Source: an uncultured Porphyromonadaceae bacterium
GTDB taxonomy: Bacteria > Bacteroidota > Bacteroidia > Bacteroidales > Muribaculaceae
Length of the DNA: 30,723 nucleotides
Assembly: GCA_900544305.1 (NCBI GenBank)
Contig: UQUV01000034.1
Span: 1 to 30,723 of the forward strand
Direction: 5' to 3'
The notes below the pieces were generated by a model that worked only from the letters and a program-made list of their open reading frames with translations, was not told where the DNA came from and did not search any database. Of this stretch, positions 7,895-16,186 are shown one piece after another (the stretch's first letter is position 1; each line of letters begins with the position of its first letter). The position numbers were made by a program, and so were the translations under genes.

Positions 7895-8002
7895 GATTAC
7901 GGGTGCAAAGGTATGCATAGATTTTTAATTGTGCAAATTTTTTGGCGAAAAAATGAAAATGGAGATGTTTTTTCTTGTTTCCGTGTATATTCACCCGTAA
8001 TC
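7895..8002. repeat. 11-bp inverted repeat around tRNA promoter
   Basis: GATTACGGGTG (7895-7905) is repeated exactly in inverse orientation at 7992-8002 (CACCCGTAATC). The 86 bases between hold the whole tRNA-Thr promoter. The repeat is directly visible; its meaning is not. Confidence 0.8.
7906..7937 (-). promoter_or_regulatory. Promoter of tRNA-Thr
   Basis: On the minus strand, TTTG (7937-7934), 20 bases, then TACCTTTG (7913-7906): an exact match to TTTG-N20-TAnnTTTG. The expected start of transcription lies about 10 bases before the tRNA 5' end. Confidence 0.85.
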
Positions 8003-8015
8003 GGATTCGTGAGAT

Positions 8016-10316
8016 TTACAAGCGTTTTTTCTCCATGTTGCCGGCACCTGTTCCCCGATAACGATCGCGCGTTACGTTGAAATTGTACTGCAGTGTGAGC
8101 ATGAAATAGCGCATATCGCTGAAATTCTGCTGATTGAGGGTGACGGCATTGTTGTATAAAGTGAGATTCTGTCGGGAGCCATTGAAGATATCACGTGCCT
8201 CAAACGTCAGACTGAGTCTTTTCTTGCAGAATTCCTTGTATAGTTTGGCATTTATGCTGGACGAATGGGTTGCATAAATGTTTCTGTCATTTCCTGCGGT
8301 TGTGAACTGGCCGTCAACATTCAGCCAGATGTCCAGAGGCAAATGTAGCGCATTTTGCCATTGAACAATGCCTATCGGCTTATTCATACTTTTGCTGTCA
8401 CCGTTGACTTCAATGTCAAACCACTGTGTAAACATTCCCACATTTATTCGTGGCTGCCATATCCCAAACTTGAACTGTCCACCCATAAATGCTTGGAGGA
8501 AATGCCTTTTGTCAAAGTTCTCATAGGTAAGAATGGTTATTTCGCCGTCATTGCTGTACGGTTTGGTGGTATTTACAATAGGTTTGTCGAAATAGGTGTA
8601 TGCCACTTGTGCAAAATAGTTCATCCATACTATCCTGTATTCCAAGTTTTGCAGTTCCGTTGGCTGGAGACGCGGATTGCCTGACTCGTATGTCATTCGG
8701 TTAAGATAGGAAACATTTGCATTTAGTGCGGAATAGCCGGGTCTTTCCACTCTGCTGCTATATGAAAGTGACATTTGTGCTTTCCCCAAGCTGGTAGCTG
8801 CATTAAACGTAGGGAAGACGTTGTTATAGTTGCGGCTGAGGTTGTTTTTAGAGTGAGTGTGCTCGAAATAATCATAGTTTACATGCTCAAATCTTAGTCC
8901 CGCTCCGATATTGAACTTGCCGAACTGCTGCATCAACTCGACAAAACAGGCTATATTGTTTTCTTTTATCGTCGACTTTGTGTTCTCAAGGTCGGCACAT
9001 TCCGTTTGGAAGCGGTTGCGGGTGGTGGAGTTTGTATATTCCTCACCCAATCTCAAAATGCCTTTCCCAATGGGATAGCTTAAAACCAGTTTCTCGGCAG
9101 CCATACTGCTTTTTCGTTGGCTGTACGTCGTTATGTGCCGGTCTTCCTGTATTTGGCTTGTTTCTTCATTCGTGGTGTGCTGCAATCCTTTGTTCCAGAT
9201 GTAGTCGGCGTTGAAGTCGATATTGAGTTTGCCTGTCTGTCCATTGTAATAGATGTTTGCCGCATGTCTGGGTGTGTTTTTTGACAGGTTGTCGGCATCC
9301 GTTTTCCAACTGTCGTAAAATGCATCGTTCTCAAACACCTCGCTTTCAAGGACTGACTTGTTCTCATTTTTAGCAAATTCGTTTTGATAAAAGGCACCAA
9401 TGGAGTGCTTGTTGTTGATTATCCATGAAAAGCCTAATTTGCCTGAAAAGCCATTGTAATGTTTGGTGTTGACCGTGGAGAGTCGCTGATTCCACTCCGA
9501 TTTTGTAAAAGTTGCCATATCCGTCGACTTTTTCTCCCAACTCTTGCCGGTGTTGTAGGTGAAGTTGGAGAATATTTCAAAATTTCCCGTCCGGTATTTC
9601 AAATTCACCAAATTTGCGCTTTGAAAATAATGCTGGAATCCGTCAGTCGACCTGAATGTGCCGCTCCAGCCGTCACCTTGCAGCTTCTTTGTGCGAATGC
9701 GGATAACTGCCTTTGTGTCGGCGGCATAAGAAGAGCCGGGATTGCTTATCACTTCCACATTACGGATATTGCCGGACAGCAAGGTGGATAATTCCTGCAA
9801 GTCGGTAATTTTGCGTCCATTGATATAAACGGTCGGTGTCCCCTTGCCAAATATTTCCAGATTGCCGTTGTTGTCGACGACCATCGGTATCTGTCGGAGT
9901 ACATCTTTTGCCGTTCCGGCATTGGCCAGAATGCTGTTTTCTACATTCGTAACCAGAGCATTCCCTTTCAAATAAGTGGTATGTCCTTTGACTACTACAT
10001 CCTTTAGCAGAGTACTGCCGGAAGCGGTCATTTGAATGTCTCCCAATTCTCCATCGGAAGTGATATCCACATATTTTGAGTCGAAGCCAACGAATGACAG
10101 CCGGAGTTTCAGTCTGTCCGTTACATCGCATGGCAAAGTGAAATTGCCGTTTTTGTCAGTGATTACGCCGTCGACAAATGCAGAATCCTGAAGGAGAACT
10201 ACATTTACAAATTCCAAAGGCATTCCGCTCATGTCAATAACGCGGCCTTTTATATCCTTGCCGAGTGCGGATAAGGCAAGCGCCAGTGTCGCAACAATAA
10301 ATGTCAGTCGTTTCAT
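8016..10316 (-). CDS. TonB-receptor-like outer-membrane beta-barrel protein
   Basis: A 766-residue outer-membrane protein with a signal peptide (about 1-19). A carboxypeptidase-regulatory-like domain follows (about 20-95: 'GRVIDMSGMPLEFVNVVLL', 'DKNGNFTL'). Next is a plug-like domain (about 100-215, including 'VYINGRKITDLQ', 'IRNVEVISNPGSSYAAD' and 'AVIRIRTKK'). The remaining length is a beta-barrel of alternating aromatic/polar strands. This order fits the Bacteroidota 'outer membrane beta-barrel' family related to TonB-dependent receptors. The C-terminus does not end in the classical terminal aromatic; a basic tail follows the last strand. The substrate is unknown. It lies downstream of the LuxR-type membrane regulator on the same strand, but a stem-loop separates them and each seems to have its own transcription start. 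Confidence 0.88.
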   Translation of the reverse strand: MKRLTFIVATLALALSALGKDIKGRVIDMSGMPLEFVNVVLLQDSAFVDGVITDKNGNFTLPCDVTDRLKLRLSFVGFDSKYVDITSDGELGDIQMTASGSTLLKDVVVKGHTTYLKGNALVTNVENSILANAGTAKDVLRQIPMVVDNNGNLEIFGKGTPTVYINGRKITDLQELSTLLSGNIRNVEVISNPGSSYAADTKAVIRIRTKKLQGDGWSGTFRSTDGFQHYFQSANLVNLKYRTGNFEIFSNFTYNTGKSWEKKSTDMATFTKSEWNQRLSTVNTKHYNGFSGKLGFSWIINNKHSIGAFYQNEFAKNENKSVLESEVFENDAFYDSWKTDADNLSKNTPRHAANIYYNGQTGKLNIDFNADYIWNKGLQHTTNEETSQIQEDRHITTYSQRKSSMAAEKLVLSYPIGKGILRLGEEYTNSTTRNRFQTECADLENTKSTIKENNIACFVELMQQFGKFNIGAGLRFEHVNYDYFEHTHSKNNLSRNYNNVFPTFNAATSLGKAQMSLSYSSRVERPGYSALNANVSYLNRMTYESGNPRLQPTELQNLEYRIVWMNYFAQVAYTYFDKPIVNTTKPYSNDGEITILTYENFDKRHFLQAFMGGQFKFGIWQPRINVGMFTQWFDIEVNGDSKSMNKPIGIVQWQNALHLPLDIWLNVDGQFTTAGNDRNIYATHSSSINAKLYKEFCKKRLSLTFEARDIFNGSRQNLTLYNNAVTLNQQNFSDMRYFMLTLQYNFNVTRDRYRGTGAGNMEKKRL

Positions 10317-10388
10317 TCTATATTTTTTATTTGGTTAATGTCGATATTTGTTGTCCGGCGTTGGGAATGCCGTGGACTTTTGATGACG

Positions 10389-10396
10389 CAAAATTA
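10389..10396 (-). promoter_or_regulatory. Possible -7 box of the 10316 receptor gene
   Basis: On the minus strand this reads TAATTTTG, an exact match to TAnnTTTG, about 75 bases before the start codon. No TTTG is found 20 bases upstream, so the promoter is only half supported and may need an activator. Confidence 0.35.
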
Positions 10397-10446
10397 GGGT
10401 AGGGAGTAACCTTATGGCGACTAAATCACCAAATAAATAGTCTAAA

Positions 10447-10492
10447 TACAGAAAGCGTAACCGATTGAATACCAATGGTTACGCTTTCTGTA
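10447..10492 (-). terminator. Strong stem-loop after the LuxR-type regulator
   Basis: A perfect 16-bp stem (10447-10462 with 10477-10492) with a 14-base loop lies 26 bases past the stop codon of the regulator gene. No long T run follows on the minus strand, so it is a probable rather than classical terminator. Confidence 0.6.
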
Positions 10493-10517
10493 AATCTAAA
10501 TATGGTTCTGTTGAATC

Positions 10518-12185
10518 TTAATTGCCTTTAATGCCGTTGAGGTAGGCTACAATATCCTGCCCTTCAGCCGCTCCGATTTTCTTCCGTATGGAGGTTTTGC
10601 GGACATAAATTGTGGCATCAGACTGTTGGGTGATAACGCCTATTTCTTTTGTGGAGAAACCGGCACACAGGAGGCAGGCGATTTGTATTTCTTTTTCCGT
10701 AAGTGTGTGTCCATATTGCTCCATAAGGCGGTTATGGAAGTTGTCGTAGAGGCGGTCAATGGTGAGATAAAGGTCCGACCACACGAGGAGGCTGTCAGTT
10801 GGAATTTTGCCTTCGCCGATGCCTGCTATCCGTTTCAGCAGAGCCTGATTTTGATTGGTGGGAGTGCTTGCTACCACACGGATGATTCCCAATTGCTGCA
10901 AGAGTATTTTCTTGAAAAAGGCATCGTCTTCCGTCTTTTGCTGTTTTTCGCCCGGCGTTTCTTCTGTTGCCGTTTGAGCTTTTGCCAACATCCGTGTCAG
11001 CGCATCAATCCTGTCTTCAGCCTCTGCCAGCCGCTGAACCCTGTTTTTGTAGTATAGATAACCGGCTATCACGCCGAAAAGCAACAACAGGATTGCTGCC
11101 GACAGCATCCATCCCATCCGTTGTCTGTCAAGTTCCAATTCATGGTTGGCCCATTGCAGGCGTTCTTTCGTTTCCTGTCGTCTTGCCAGGGTGTTCTCCT
11201 TTGCCTGCATGTCGGCAGTAATGGAATCGCAATAGCGGGAGAAGTCCACATAGGATACGGGTTTTCCGTTCTCATAATCCAATAAGCAACGCTCCAGCTC
11301 TATCACAACTCTGCGTGTGATGTCGGCAAAACCTTTAGCTTCCAGTTTCGCTTCGTTTTCAATGGCCTTGTCGTTGCAGATACGGGCGGATTCAAGCAAG
11401 TGCAGATTGATGTAGTTGCCGGCCATGGCCATTTGAACTGCCGACAGTTCGGCCGTTTGTGGCATCATTCTGCCGATTTGATGGTACACGTCGTTAGAAC
11501 GGCGATATTGCCCGTTGTTCGACAGATAGTCGGCATAGTTGCGCAGAAACTCACAGGCAATGGCAGTATCGCCATTTTCCGTAGCCAGCCGGACGCTTTG
11601 TCCGAAAAAATGTTCGGATTGCGGGTCGCCCATCAATGAAAGGTTCAATCCAATTTTATAGTTCAATATGGCTTCCTCGCGTTTGGGTAAATTGTATGCC
11701 AAGGCCTTTTTCAGCACCGTAGTTGCCTTTTCATATTCTTGCTGATGTTCAAACAGTCCGGCTTGTGCGGCCATCAGCTTTACTCGTTTTGTTGAGTCCG
11801 TAATTTCGGCAATCCCCTTGTCGAGGATGTTTATTGCCTCCGTTCCCTTGCCTGTCCATTTGAGGTATGATGCCTCAAGGAGATAGCTGTCTGCCTGTTT
11901 GTCGGCCTCTGTCTGATAGTATGCAATTGCTTTAGGCAGCTCTTCATCCTCTGCCAATGACATTCCCAACATCTGATGCGCCATGGCGCGGTTCCAGGTC
12001 AGATGCAGCTGTTCTTCCTCATTCAGTCCACCGGCATTTTCCAAAGAATCCAAAACGAACAATACTCTCTCCGGATTCGTCTGGAGCATTTTGTCGCTTA
12101 ATTCCAGAGTCTTGTCCTTCGATGAATTGCATGACGAAAATAATATCACCACGATTGCTATGATATATTTTGTTGCTTTAAACAT
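10518..12185 (-). CDS. TPR, membrane-spanning LuxR-type transcription regulator
   Basis: A 555-residue protein with a leader ending at a possible lipobox Cys19 (FSSC). A TPR-like helical region (about 25-310) follows, then a coiled region. One strong transmembrane helix (about 357-380, 'AAILLLLFGVIAGYLYY') precedes a cytoplasmic coiled-coil and a C-terminal LuxR-type helix-turn-helix (about 495-538, 'LTEKEIQIACLL', 'STKEIGVITQQS', 'YVRKTSIRKKIG'). The TPR part should be periplasmic and the HTH cytoplasmic, giving a one-component signal protein that spans the inner membrane. The ATG at 12185 is used; the frame extends to 12206 only through a TTG. Its promoter is an exact consensus. The signal and target are unknown; the downstream receptor gene is one candidate. 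Confidence 0.82.
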   Translation of the reverse strand: MFKATKYIIAIVVILFSSCNSSKDKTLELSDKMLQTNPERVLFVLDSLENAGGLNEEEQLHLTWNRAMAHQMLGMSLAEDEELPKAIAYYQTEADKQADSYLLEASYLKWTGKGTEAINILDKGIAEITDSTKRVKLMAAQAGLFEHQQEYEKATTVLKKALAYNLPKREEAILNYKIGLNLSLMGDPQSEHFFGQSVRLATENGDTAIACEFLRNYADYLSNNGQYRRSNDVYHQIGRMMPQTAELSAVQMAMAGNYINLHLLESARICNDKAIENEAKLEAKGFADITRRVVIELERCLLDYENGKPVSYVDFSRYCDSITADMQAKENTLARRQETKERLQWANHELELDRQRMGWMLSAAILLLLFGVIAGYLYYKNRVQRLAEAEDRIDALTRMLAKAQTATEETPGEKQQKTEDDAFFKKILLQQLGIIRVVASTPTNQNQALLKRIAGIGEGKIPTDSLLVWSDLYLTIDRLYDNFHNRLMEQYGHTLTEKEIQIACLLCAGFSTKEIGVITQQSDATIYVRKTSIRKKIGAAEGQDIVAYLNGIKGN

Positions 12186-12222
12186 AAACGCTTGTTTGTT
12201 CGCCAAAATCCAAATCTATTTA

Positions 12223-12254
12223 CAAAGATAGCGAAAGGCGAGAGCAGAGGCAAA
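12223..12254 (-). promoter_or_regulatory. Promoter of the LuxR-type regulator
   Basis: On the minus strand, TTTG (12254-12251), 20 bases, then TATCTTTG (12230-12223): an exact consensus match, about 38 bases before the ATG at 12185. Confidence 0.8.
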
Positions 12255-12353
12255 TGAAAACACTGTTTTCAAATTTGGCTATGCCGAGCCGCCTCCTGTC
12301 CTAAAATTACAAAATCTCTTTTTATCGAAAAAAAGTCGAAAAAGGGGCTGAAA

Positions 12354-12385
12354 TTTGCATTTCTGTTGTGAAATATATATCTTTG
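12354..12385 (+). promoter_or_regulatory. Promoter of tmRNA
   Basis: TTTG (12354-12357), 20 bases, then TATCTTTG (12378-12385): an exact consensus match. The mature tmRNA 5' end is 37 bases downstream, leaving a short leader for RNase P to remove. It is divergent from the regulator promoter, with 99 bases between the two. Confidence 0.85.
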
Positions 12386-12422
12386 TAATTCGCTATACCC
12401 TTCGAGGTGACTGCGCAAGATT

Positions 12423-12818
12423 GGGGATGACCGGTTTTGACAGCGTGTAGAGGTGGTATGTAAGCACGCAGAGCGATGATGGCTATGCTCTATAATCTCA
12501 GACATCAAAAATTTAACTGGCGAAAATAACTACGCTCTCGCTGCCTAACCGAAGTATAGTAAGTTAGCTTTATTTCTGCCACAGTGGTAGAAACGAGACA
12601 TCACCCGATTGCCCTGCTTCGAGACGTTTCGATAAGGTGGTGCTGAGAAAATCGAGGCTGGGAATGCCTGTTCTCCGGTGGCGTTCCGAGATTTTAGGAG
12701 ATACGTTTCAGGTTGGTAGTTTCGATCCTGCCTGCTACCGACAATCAAGTCGAAACTAAGCGTGTAGAAAGCATATTAGTTCCACGTTTGGACGAGAGTT
12801 CGAATCTCTCCATCTCCA
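12423..12818 (+). ncRNA. ssrA: tmRNA
   Basis: Transfer-messenger RNA that rescues stalled ribosomes and adds a degradation tag. The 5' end GGGGATG pairs with CATCTCC (12811-12817), with one G-T, to form the tRNA-like acceptor. The T-arm is GAGAG/CTCTC around TTCGAAT. The 5' part contains the typical 'GACCGGTTTTGACAGCG' block. The tag-encoding frame is at 12519-12548. CCA is not encoded. The molecule is about 396 bases, within the usual range, with room for the pseudoknots between 12550 and 12760. Confidence 0.96.
12519..12548 (+). other. tmRNA tag reading frame (GENNYALAA)
   Basis: The resume codon GGC is followed by GAA AAT AAC TAC GCT CTC GCT GCC and stop TAA, encoding GENNYALAA. The ALAA end is the protease-recognition end of tmRNA tags, and the Gly first residue with an E-N-N-Y core is of the Bacteroidales kind. 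Confidence 0.95.
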
Positions 12819-12823
12819 CAGAG

Positions 12824-12861
12824 GCTGTGTCCGGATATTGGTCCGTGACACAGCTTTTTTT
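12824..12861 (+). terminator. Terminator of tmRNA
   Basis: The stem GCTGTGTC (12824-12831) pairs with GACACAGC (12847-12854), extended by CGGA/TCCG with a one-base bulge, and is followed by a T7 run. It lies six bases after the tmRNA 3' end and 27 bases before the oxidoreductase start. Confidence 0.9.
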
Positions 12862-12888
12862 ATTTGTAGAAAATCGATTCAAACTTAT

Positions 12889-13869
12889 ATGGACAAGATT
12901 GCAAAAATTGGAATTATCGGTGCCGGACATATTGCCGAAAAAATGGCCGTGACGCTGTTGGGTATGGAAAGTGTGGAACTTTATGCCATAGCTGCCCGCG
13001 ATGCTTCGCGAGCAGCCGCATTTGCGGAAAAGTGGGGCTTTACGAAAAGCTACGGTTCGTGCGAAGCATTGGCCGACGATGCGGAGGTGGATTTGATTTA
13101 TGTTGCAACGCCTCATTCCCATCACTATGGCCAAGTGAAAATGTGTCTGGAACGCGGAAAGGCCGTATTGTGTGAAAAGGCTTTCACCGCCAATGCGCGC
13201 GAAGCGGAGGAACTGATAGCGCTTGCGCGGGAAAAGGGCGTGTTTCTTTCTGAAGCTATCTGGACACGTTTTATGCCTTTCTCCAAAAAGATTACAGAGT
13301 TGGCACACAGTGGCATGATTGGTAAACCGATGATGATAACTGCTTCGCTGGGCTATCCGATGGCGGATAAGGAGCGCATTATTCGTCCGGAACTTTGTGG
13401 CGGTGCTTTACTCGACATCGGTGTCTATCCGATTAACTTCATGATGATGCTGTTTGGAAATGGTTACAGCCGTGTCTCTTCCACTTGTTTTAAAGGTGAG
13501 ACAGGCGTTGACTTGCAGAACAGCATGACGTTTACCTATCCCGACGGACGGATGGCGGTGATGCAGACAACGGCCTTTTGTGCGAACGACCGTCAGGGAG
13601 TCATCAGCGGTACGAAAGGCTATATCGTAGTCGACAATATCAACAACCCGCAGACGGCTGAGGTGTATTCCGCCGACTATATCCTTGTAGAACGCTTTGA
13701 ATGCGAACCGCAGATTACCGGTTATGAGTATGAAGTTATCGAGTCGCTCAAGGCCATGCGCCGCGGTGCTGTGGAAACTGAGTTTATGCCGCATGCCGAA
13801 ACGCTCCGCATCATGCGCCTGCTCGACAGCCTGCGTGCCGAATGGGGCGTAAAATATCCGATGGATTAA
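12889..13869 (+). CDS. Gfo/Idh/MocA family oxidoreductase
   Basis: A 326-residue NAD(P)-dependent sugar or cyclitol oxidoreductase. The Rossmann motif 'GIIGAGHIA' is at residues 8-16. 'VATPHSHHY' (about 72-80) and 'CEKAF' (95-99, with the conserved Lys97) follow, then the C-terminal beta-sheet domain with 'LLDIGVYPINF'. The Pro usually found in the EKP motif is replaced by Ala. The ATG at 12889 is chosen because the frame's upstream extension overlaps the tmRNA terminator and the core begins directly after this Met. No separate promoter was recognised, so it may use read-through from ssrA or an unrecognised site. The substrate cannot be predicted; dihydrodiol dehydrogenase-like members look closest by general layout. 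Confidence 0.9.
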   Translation: MDKIAKIGIIGAGHIAEKMAVTLLGMESVELYAIAARDASRAAAFAEKWGFTKSYGSCEALADDAEVDLIYVATPHSHHYGQVKMCLERGKAVLCEKAFTANAREAEELIALAREKGVFLSEAIWTRFMPFSKKITELAHSGMIGKPMMITASLGYPMADKERIIRPELCGGALLDIGVYPINFMMMLFGNGYSRVSSTCFKGETGVDLQNSMTFTYPDGRMAVMQTTAFCANDRQGVISGTKGYIVVDNINNPQTAEVYSADYILVERFECEPQITGYEYEVIESLKAMRRGAVETEFMPHAETLRIMRLLDSLRAEWGVKYPMD

Positions 13870-13893
13870 GCCTGTCGCCAGGCTAAAAAACAG

Positions 13894-13931
13894 CGAACGG
13901 AACATCCGGTGAGGAATGTTCCGTTCGTTTT
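13894..13931. terminator. Bidirectional terminator
   Basis: A perfect 12-bp stem (13894-13905 with 13916-13927) has TTTT on the plus side and A6 (13885-13890) on the left, which reads as T6 on the minus strand. It separates the convergent oxidoreductase (+) and lpxA (-) genes and can serve both. Confidence 0.85.
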
Positions 13932-13950
13932 GTTTGTCGGTATGTATTGC

Positions 13951-14748
13951 TTACTGATACATGTCGATGTGTGGCAGTGCGATAATCTTGCAGTTGTTGT
14001 TGCGGATGAACTCTACAATCTTGTCACGCTCCTTGCTGGGCGGCACATCGTTTTCAATGCGTTTCAGCGCGTTGTAGATGGTTGTGTTGCATTGATAGAT
14101 GTGGCGGTAGGCCTTTGCAATGTCGTCGATGATGTCCTCTGTGAAGAGGTTCTTCTTTTCCCGCATGACCATGGCGTTCACTCCGTAATAGGTGGCCGGA
14201 TTGTGTGCCATGATTACAAACGGCGGTACGTTGCCTGAAATTCGGCAACCGCCTTTGATGAATACCCAGCAGGAAATGCGGCTGCCGTTGTTCACCTTCG
14301 CTCCGGTTGAAAGGATGGAGCAGGTGTCGATGAACACGTCACCGGCGATTTGCACTCCGTTGCCCAAAACGCATTTGTCGGAAATCACGGAGTCGTGTCC
14401 GATATGCGTTTCTGCCATCAGGAAGCAGTTGGCACCAATCTCAGTAGATTTTCCTTCGCGGATACTGCGGTTGATGATTACCTGCTCTCTTACGACGGTG
14501 TTGTCGCCGATATGGCAGTAAGTCTGTTCGCCTTTCCAGCGAAAGTCCTGCGGGTCGGCTCCGATAATGGCACCGTTGAACACCTTTATGTTGTTTCCCA
14601 GCCGTGAACCGTGCATAATGCTTGCATAAGGCATGATTTCACAGCTGTCGCCGATTTCGACATTGTTGTCGATGTAGGCGAAAGGATGTACTGTCACGTT
14701 GTTACCGAGTTTGGCTCCCGGGTCAACATAAGCTAATGGACTAATCAT
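13951..14748 (-). CDS. lpxA: LpxA-type UDP-GlcNAc acyltransferase
   Basis: A 265-residue left-handed beta-helix acyltransferase. LpxA moves a hydroxyacyl chain from acyl-ACP to UDP-GlcNAc, the first step of lipid A synthesis. Hexapeptide repeats fill residues 1-190. 'GADPQDFRWKGE' (about 63-74), 'IGDNTVVRE' and 'AETHIGHDS' are the family blocks, and His115 and His118 match the E. coli LpxA pair His122/His125. The C-terminal helical domain (about 195-265) is present, so it is full length. It starts 32 bases after the stop of the efflux channel gene with no terminator between, suggesting it is the last gene of the RND operon rather than part of an lpxD-lpxC/fabZ cluster. It may be a second copy. 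Confidence 0.88.
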   Translation of the reverse strand: MISPLAYVDPGAKLGNNVTVHPFAYIDNNVEIGDSCEIMPYASIMHGSRLGNNIKVFNGAIIGADPQDFRWKGEQTYCHIGDNTVVREQVIINRSIREGKSTEIGANCFLMAETHIGHDSVISDKCVLGNGVQIAGDVFIDTCSILSTGAKVNNGSRISCWVFIKGGCRISGNVPPFVIMAHNPATYYGVNAMVMREKKNLFTEDIIDDIAKAYRHIYQCNTTIYNALKRIENDVPPSKERDKIVEFIRNNNCKIIALPHIDMYQ

Positions 14749-14780
14749 GGTTATAAGTATTTATGGTTTGACAAACGCTA

Positions 14781-16166
14781 TTATCGGCCGCCGCCAAGAG
14801 CCTGGTAGAGGTTGATGGCCGACTGGCTGATTTGCAGTTCGCACTGGAGTTCCGAGAGCTGTGCGCTCAGCAGTGACTGTTGTGCAGTCAGGACTTCCAG
14901 ATACGTTGCTGTCCCTAAAGTTAGCAAATCATTGTTATATTCCACAGCTTTTTCCAAATTATTTACTTGCTCCTGAAGCATTTTAACACGCTGGCGGTTC
15001 TTGTTGTAGGCCACCAGTGCGTCGGACACTTCCGAACTTGCGCTCAATACCGTGTATTCGAATGTGTTGAGTGCCTGTTCCTGTTGTGCCTTGGCTGCTT
15101 TCAAGTTGGCAATGTTCTTTCCGTTCTGGAAAAGAGGTTGTGTCAATGATGCGGCAAGCTGGTAGAACCATACACCCGGATTTTGGATGATGCTTCCCAA
15201 CAGGTTGGTGAATCCGCCGTTAGCCGAAATGACGATGTTCGGATAGAAGGCCGAACGTGCCACATTTGTGGAATAGTAGGCCATTGCGAACGACTGTTCT
15301 GCCGCTTTTACGTCAGGACGGGCGGCAATGTACTGCATCGGTATGCCTTCAGCCATGTATTCCGGGAATGTCGGTACGTAGTCCTTGTCGATGGTCCAGC
15401 GTTGTGCCGGCGAATTGAGCAGCAGCGACATGGAGTTGTAGGCTTCGTGGAGCTGCATTTCGATTTGCGGGATAGAGGCCATGATGCTGTTGTAGTTGGC
15501 CTTGCTTTGAACAACGGCCACTTCGTTGTAGCGTCCGGCTTCTTTCAACGCCTTCATTGTCTCGATGCTGCGTTCCCACAGTACGGCTGTTTCGTTGGTG
15601 ATTTCCAACTGGCGTTCGAGCATGACGATAGTGTAGTAGCAGTTGGCTACGCCGGCTATGATTTGCGAGCGTACGGCCTGCTGATAGGCTTCGCTTTGCA
15701 GTAATGCAGCTTTGGCCTGGCGTTTGGTGTTGAGCAGACGGCCGAAGAGGTCGATTTGCCAGCTTGCAGCAACGGGAACCTGATATGACCAGCTGTTGGA
15801 AGTGATTTTCGAGCCGTCGTAGGAGGCTGCGCCCACGTTAGGCGAGAGTGTCAGCGACGGAACGTAGTTGAGTTTTGCACCCATCAGCTGTGCATTGGCA
15901 ATATCCACATTCAGGCGGGCATTTTCTAAATCCACGTTCTTGTCGAGTGCAATCTGGATAAGCGCCTGCAGCTGCGGGTCGGTGAACATTTCGTCCCAGG
16001 CGATGTTGCCGAATGCCGTTGAGTCGGTTTCTTCCTTCTGTGCGGCGGCAATTTCAGCCGACAGTCCCTCTTCCGGCAATTCGAATTTCTTGTAGATGTG
16101 GCAGCTGCCCATCGTCATAGCTGAAGCTAAGACGATGGCTGCCATTGATATTTTGTTGATTTTCAT
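14781..16166 (-). CDS. Outer-membrane efflux lipoprotein (TolC/OprM family)
   Basis: A 461-residue outer-membrane channel subunit of the tripartite efflux pump. The leader ends at Cys22 (MGSC), so it is a lipoprotein like OprM/NodT members. Two outer-membrane efflux repeats, each helix-rich with Ala/Gln heptads, cover about 55-245 and 260-455. Recognisable pieces are 'ARLNVDIANAQL', 'AASWQIDLFGRL', 'AARPDVKAAEQSF' and 'LTLGTATYLEVLTAQQSLL'. It lies 20 bases after the RND pump gene and 32 bases before lpxA. The length is normal and nothing seems to be missing. Confidence 0.94.
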   Translation of the reverse strand: MKINKISMAAIVLASAMTMGSCHIYKKFELPEEGLSAEIAAAQKEETDSTAFGNIAWDEMFTDPQLQALIQIALDKNVDLENARLNVDIANAQLMGAKLNYVPSLTLSPNVGAASYDGSKITSNSWSYQVPVAASWQIDLFGRLLNTKRQAKAALLQSEAYQQAVRSQIIAGVANCYYTIVMLERQLEITNETAVLWERSIETMKALKEAGRYNEVAVVQSKANYNSIMASIPQIEMQLHEAYNSMSLLLNSPAQRWTIDKDYVPTFPEYMAEGIPMQYIAARPDVKAAEQSFAMAYYSTNVARSAFYPNIVISANGGFTNLLGSIIQNPGVWFYQLAASLTQPLFQNGKNIANLKAAKAQQEQALNTFEYTVLSASSEVSDALVAYNKNRQRVKMLQEQVNNLEKAVEYNNDLLTLGTATYLEVLTAQQSLLSAQLSELQCELQISQSAINLYQALGGGR

Positions 16167-16186
16167 TTCGAATCAAATAAAATAGA

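Noticed and set aside
12745..13308. 187-codon minus-strand frame over the tmRNA 3' end and oxidoreductase
   Set aside because: It covers a clear tmRNA and a clear Rossmann-type gene on the other strand, so it is a chance frame.
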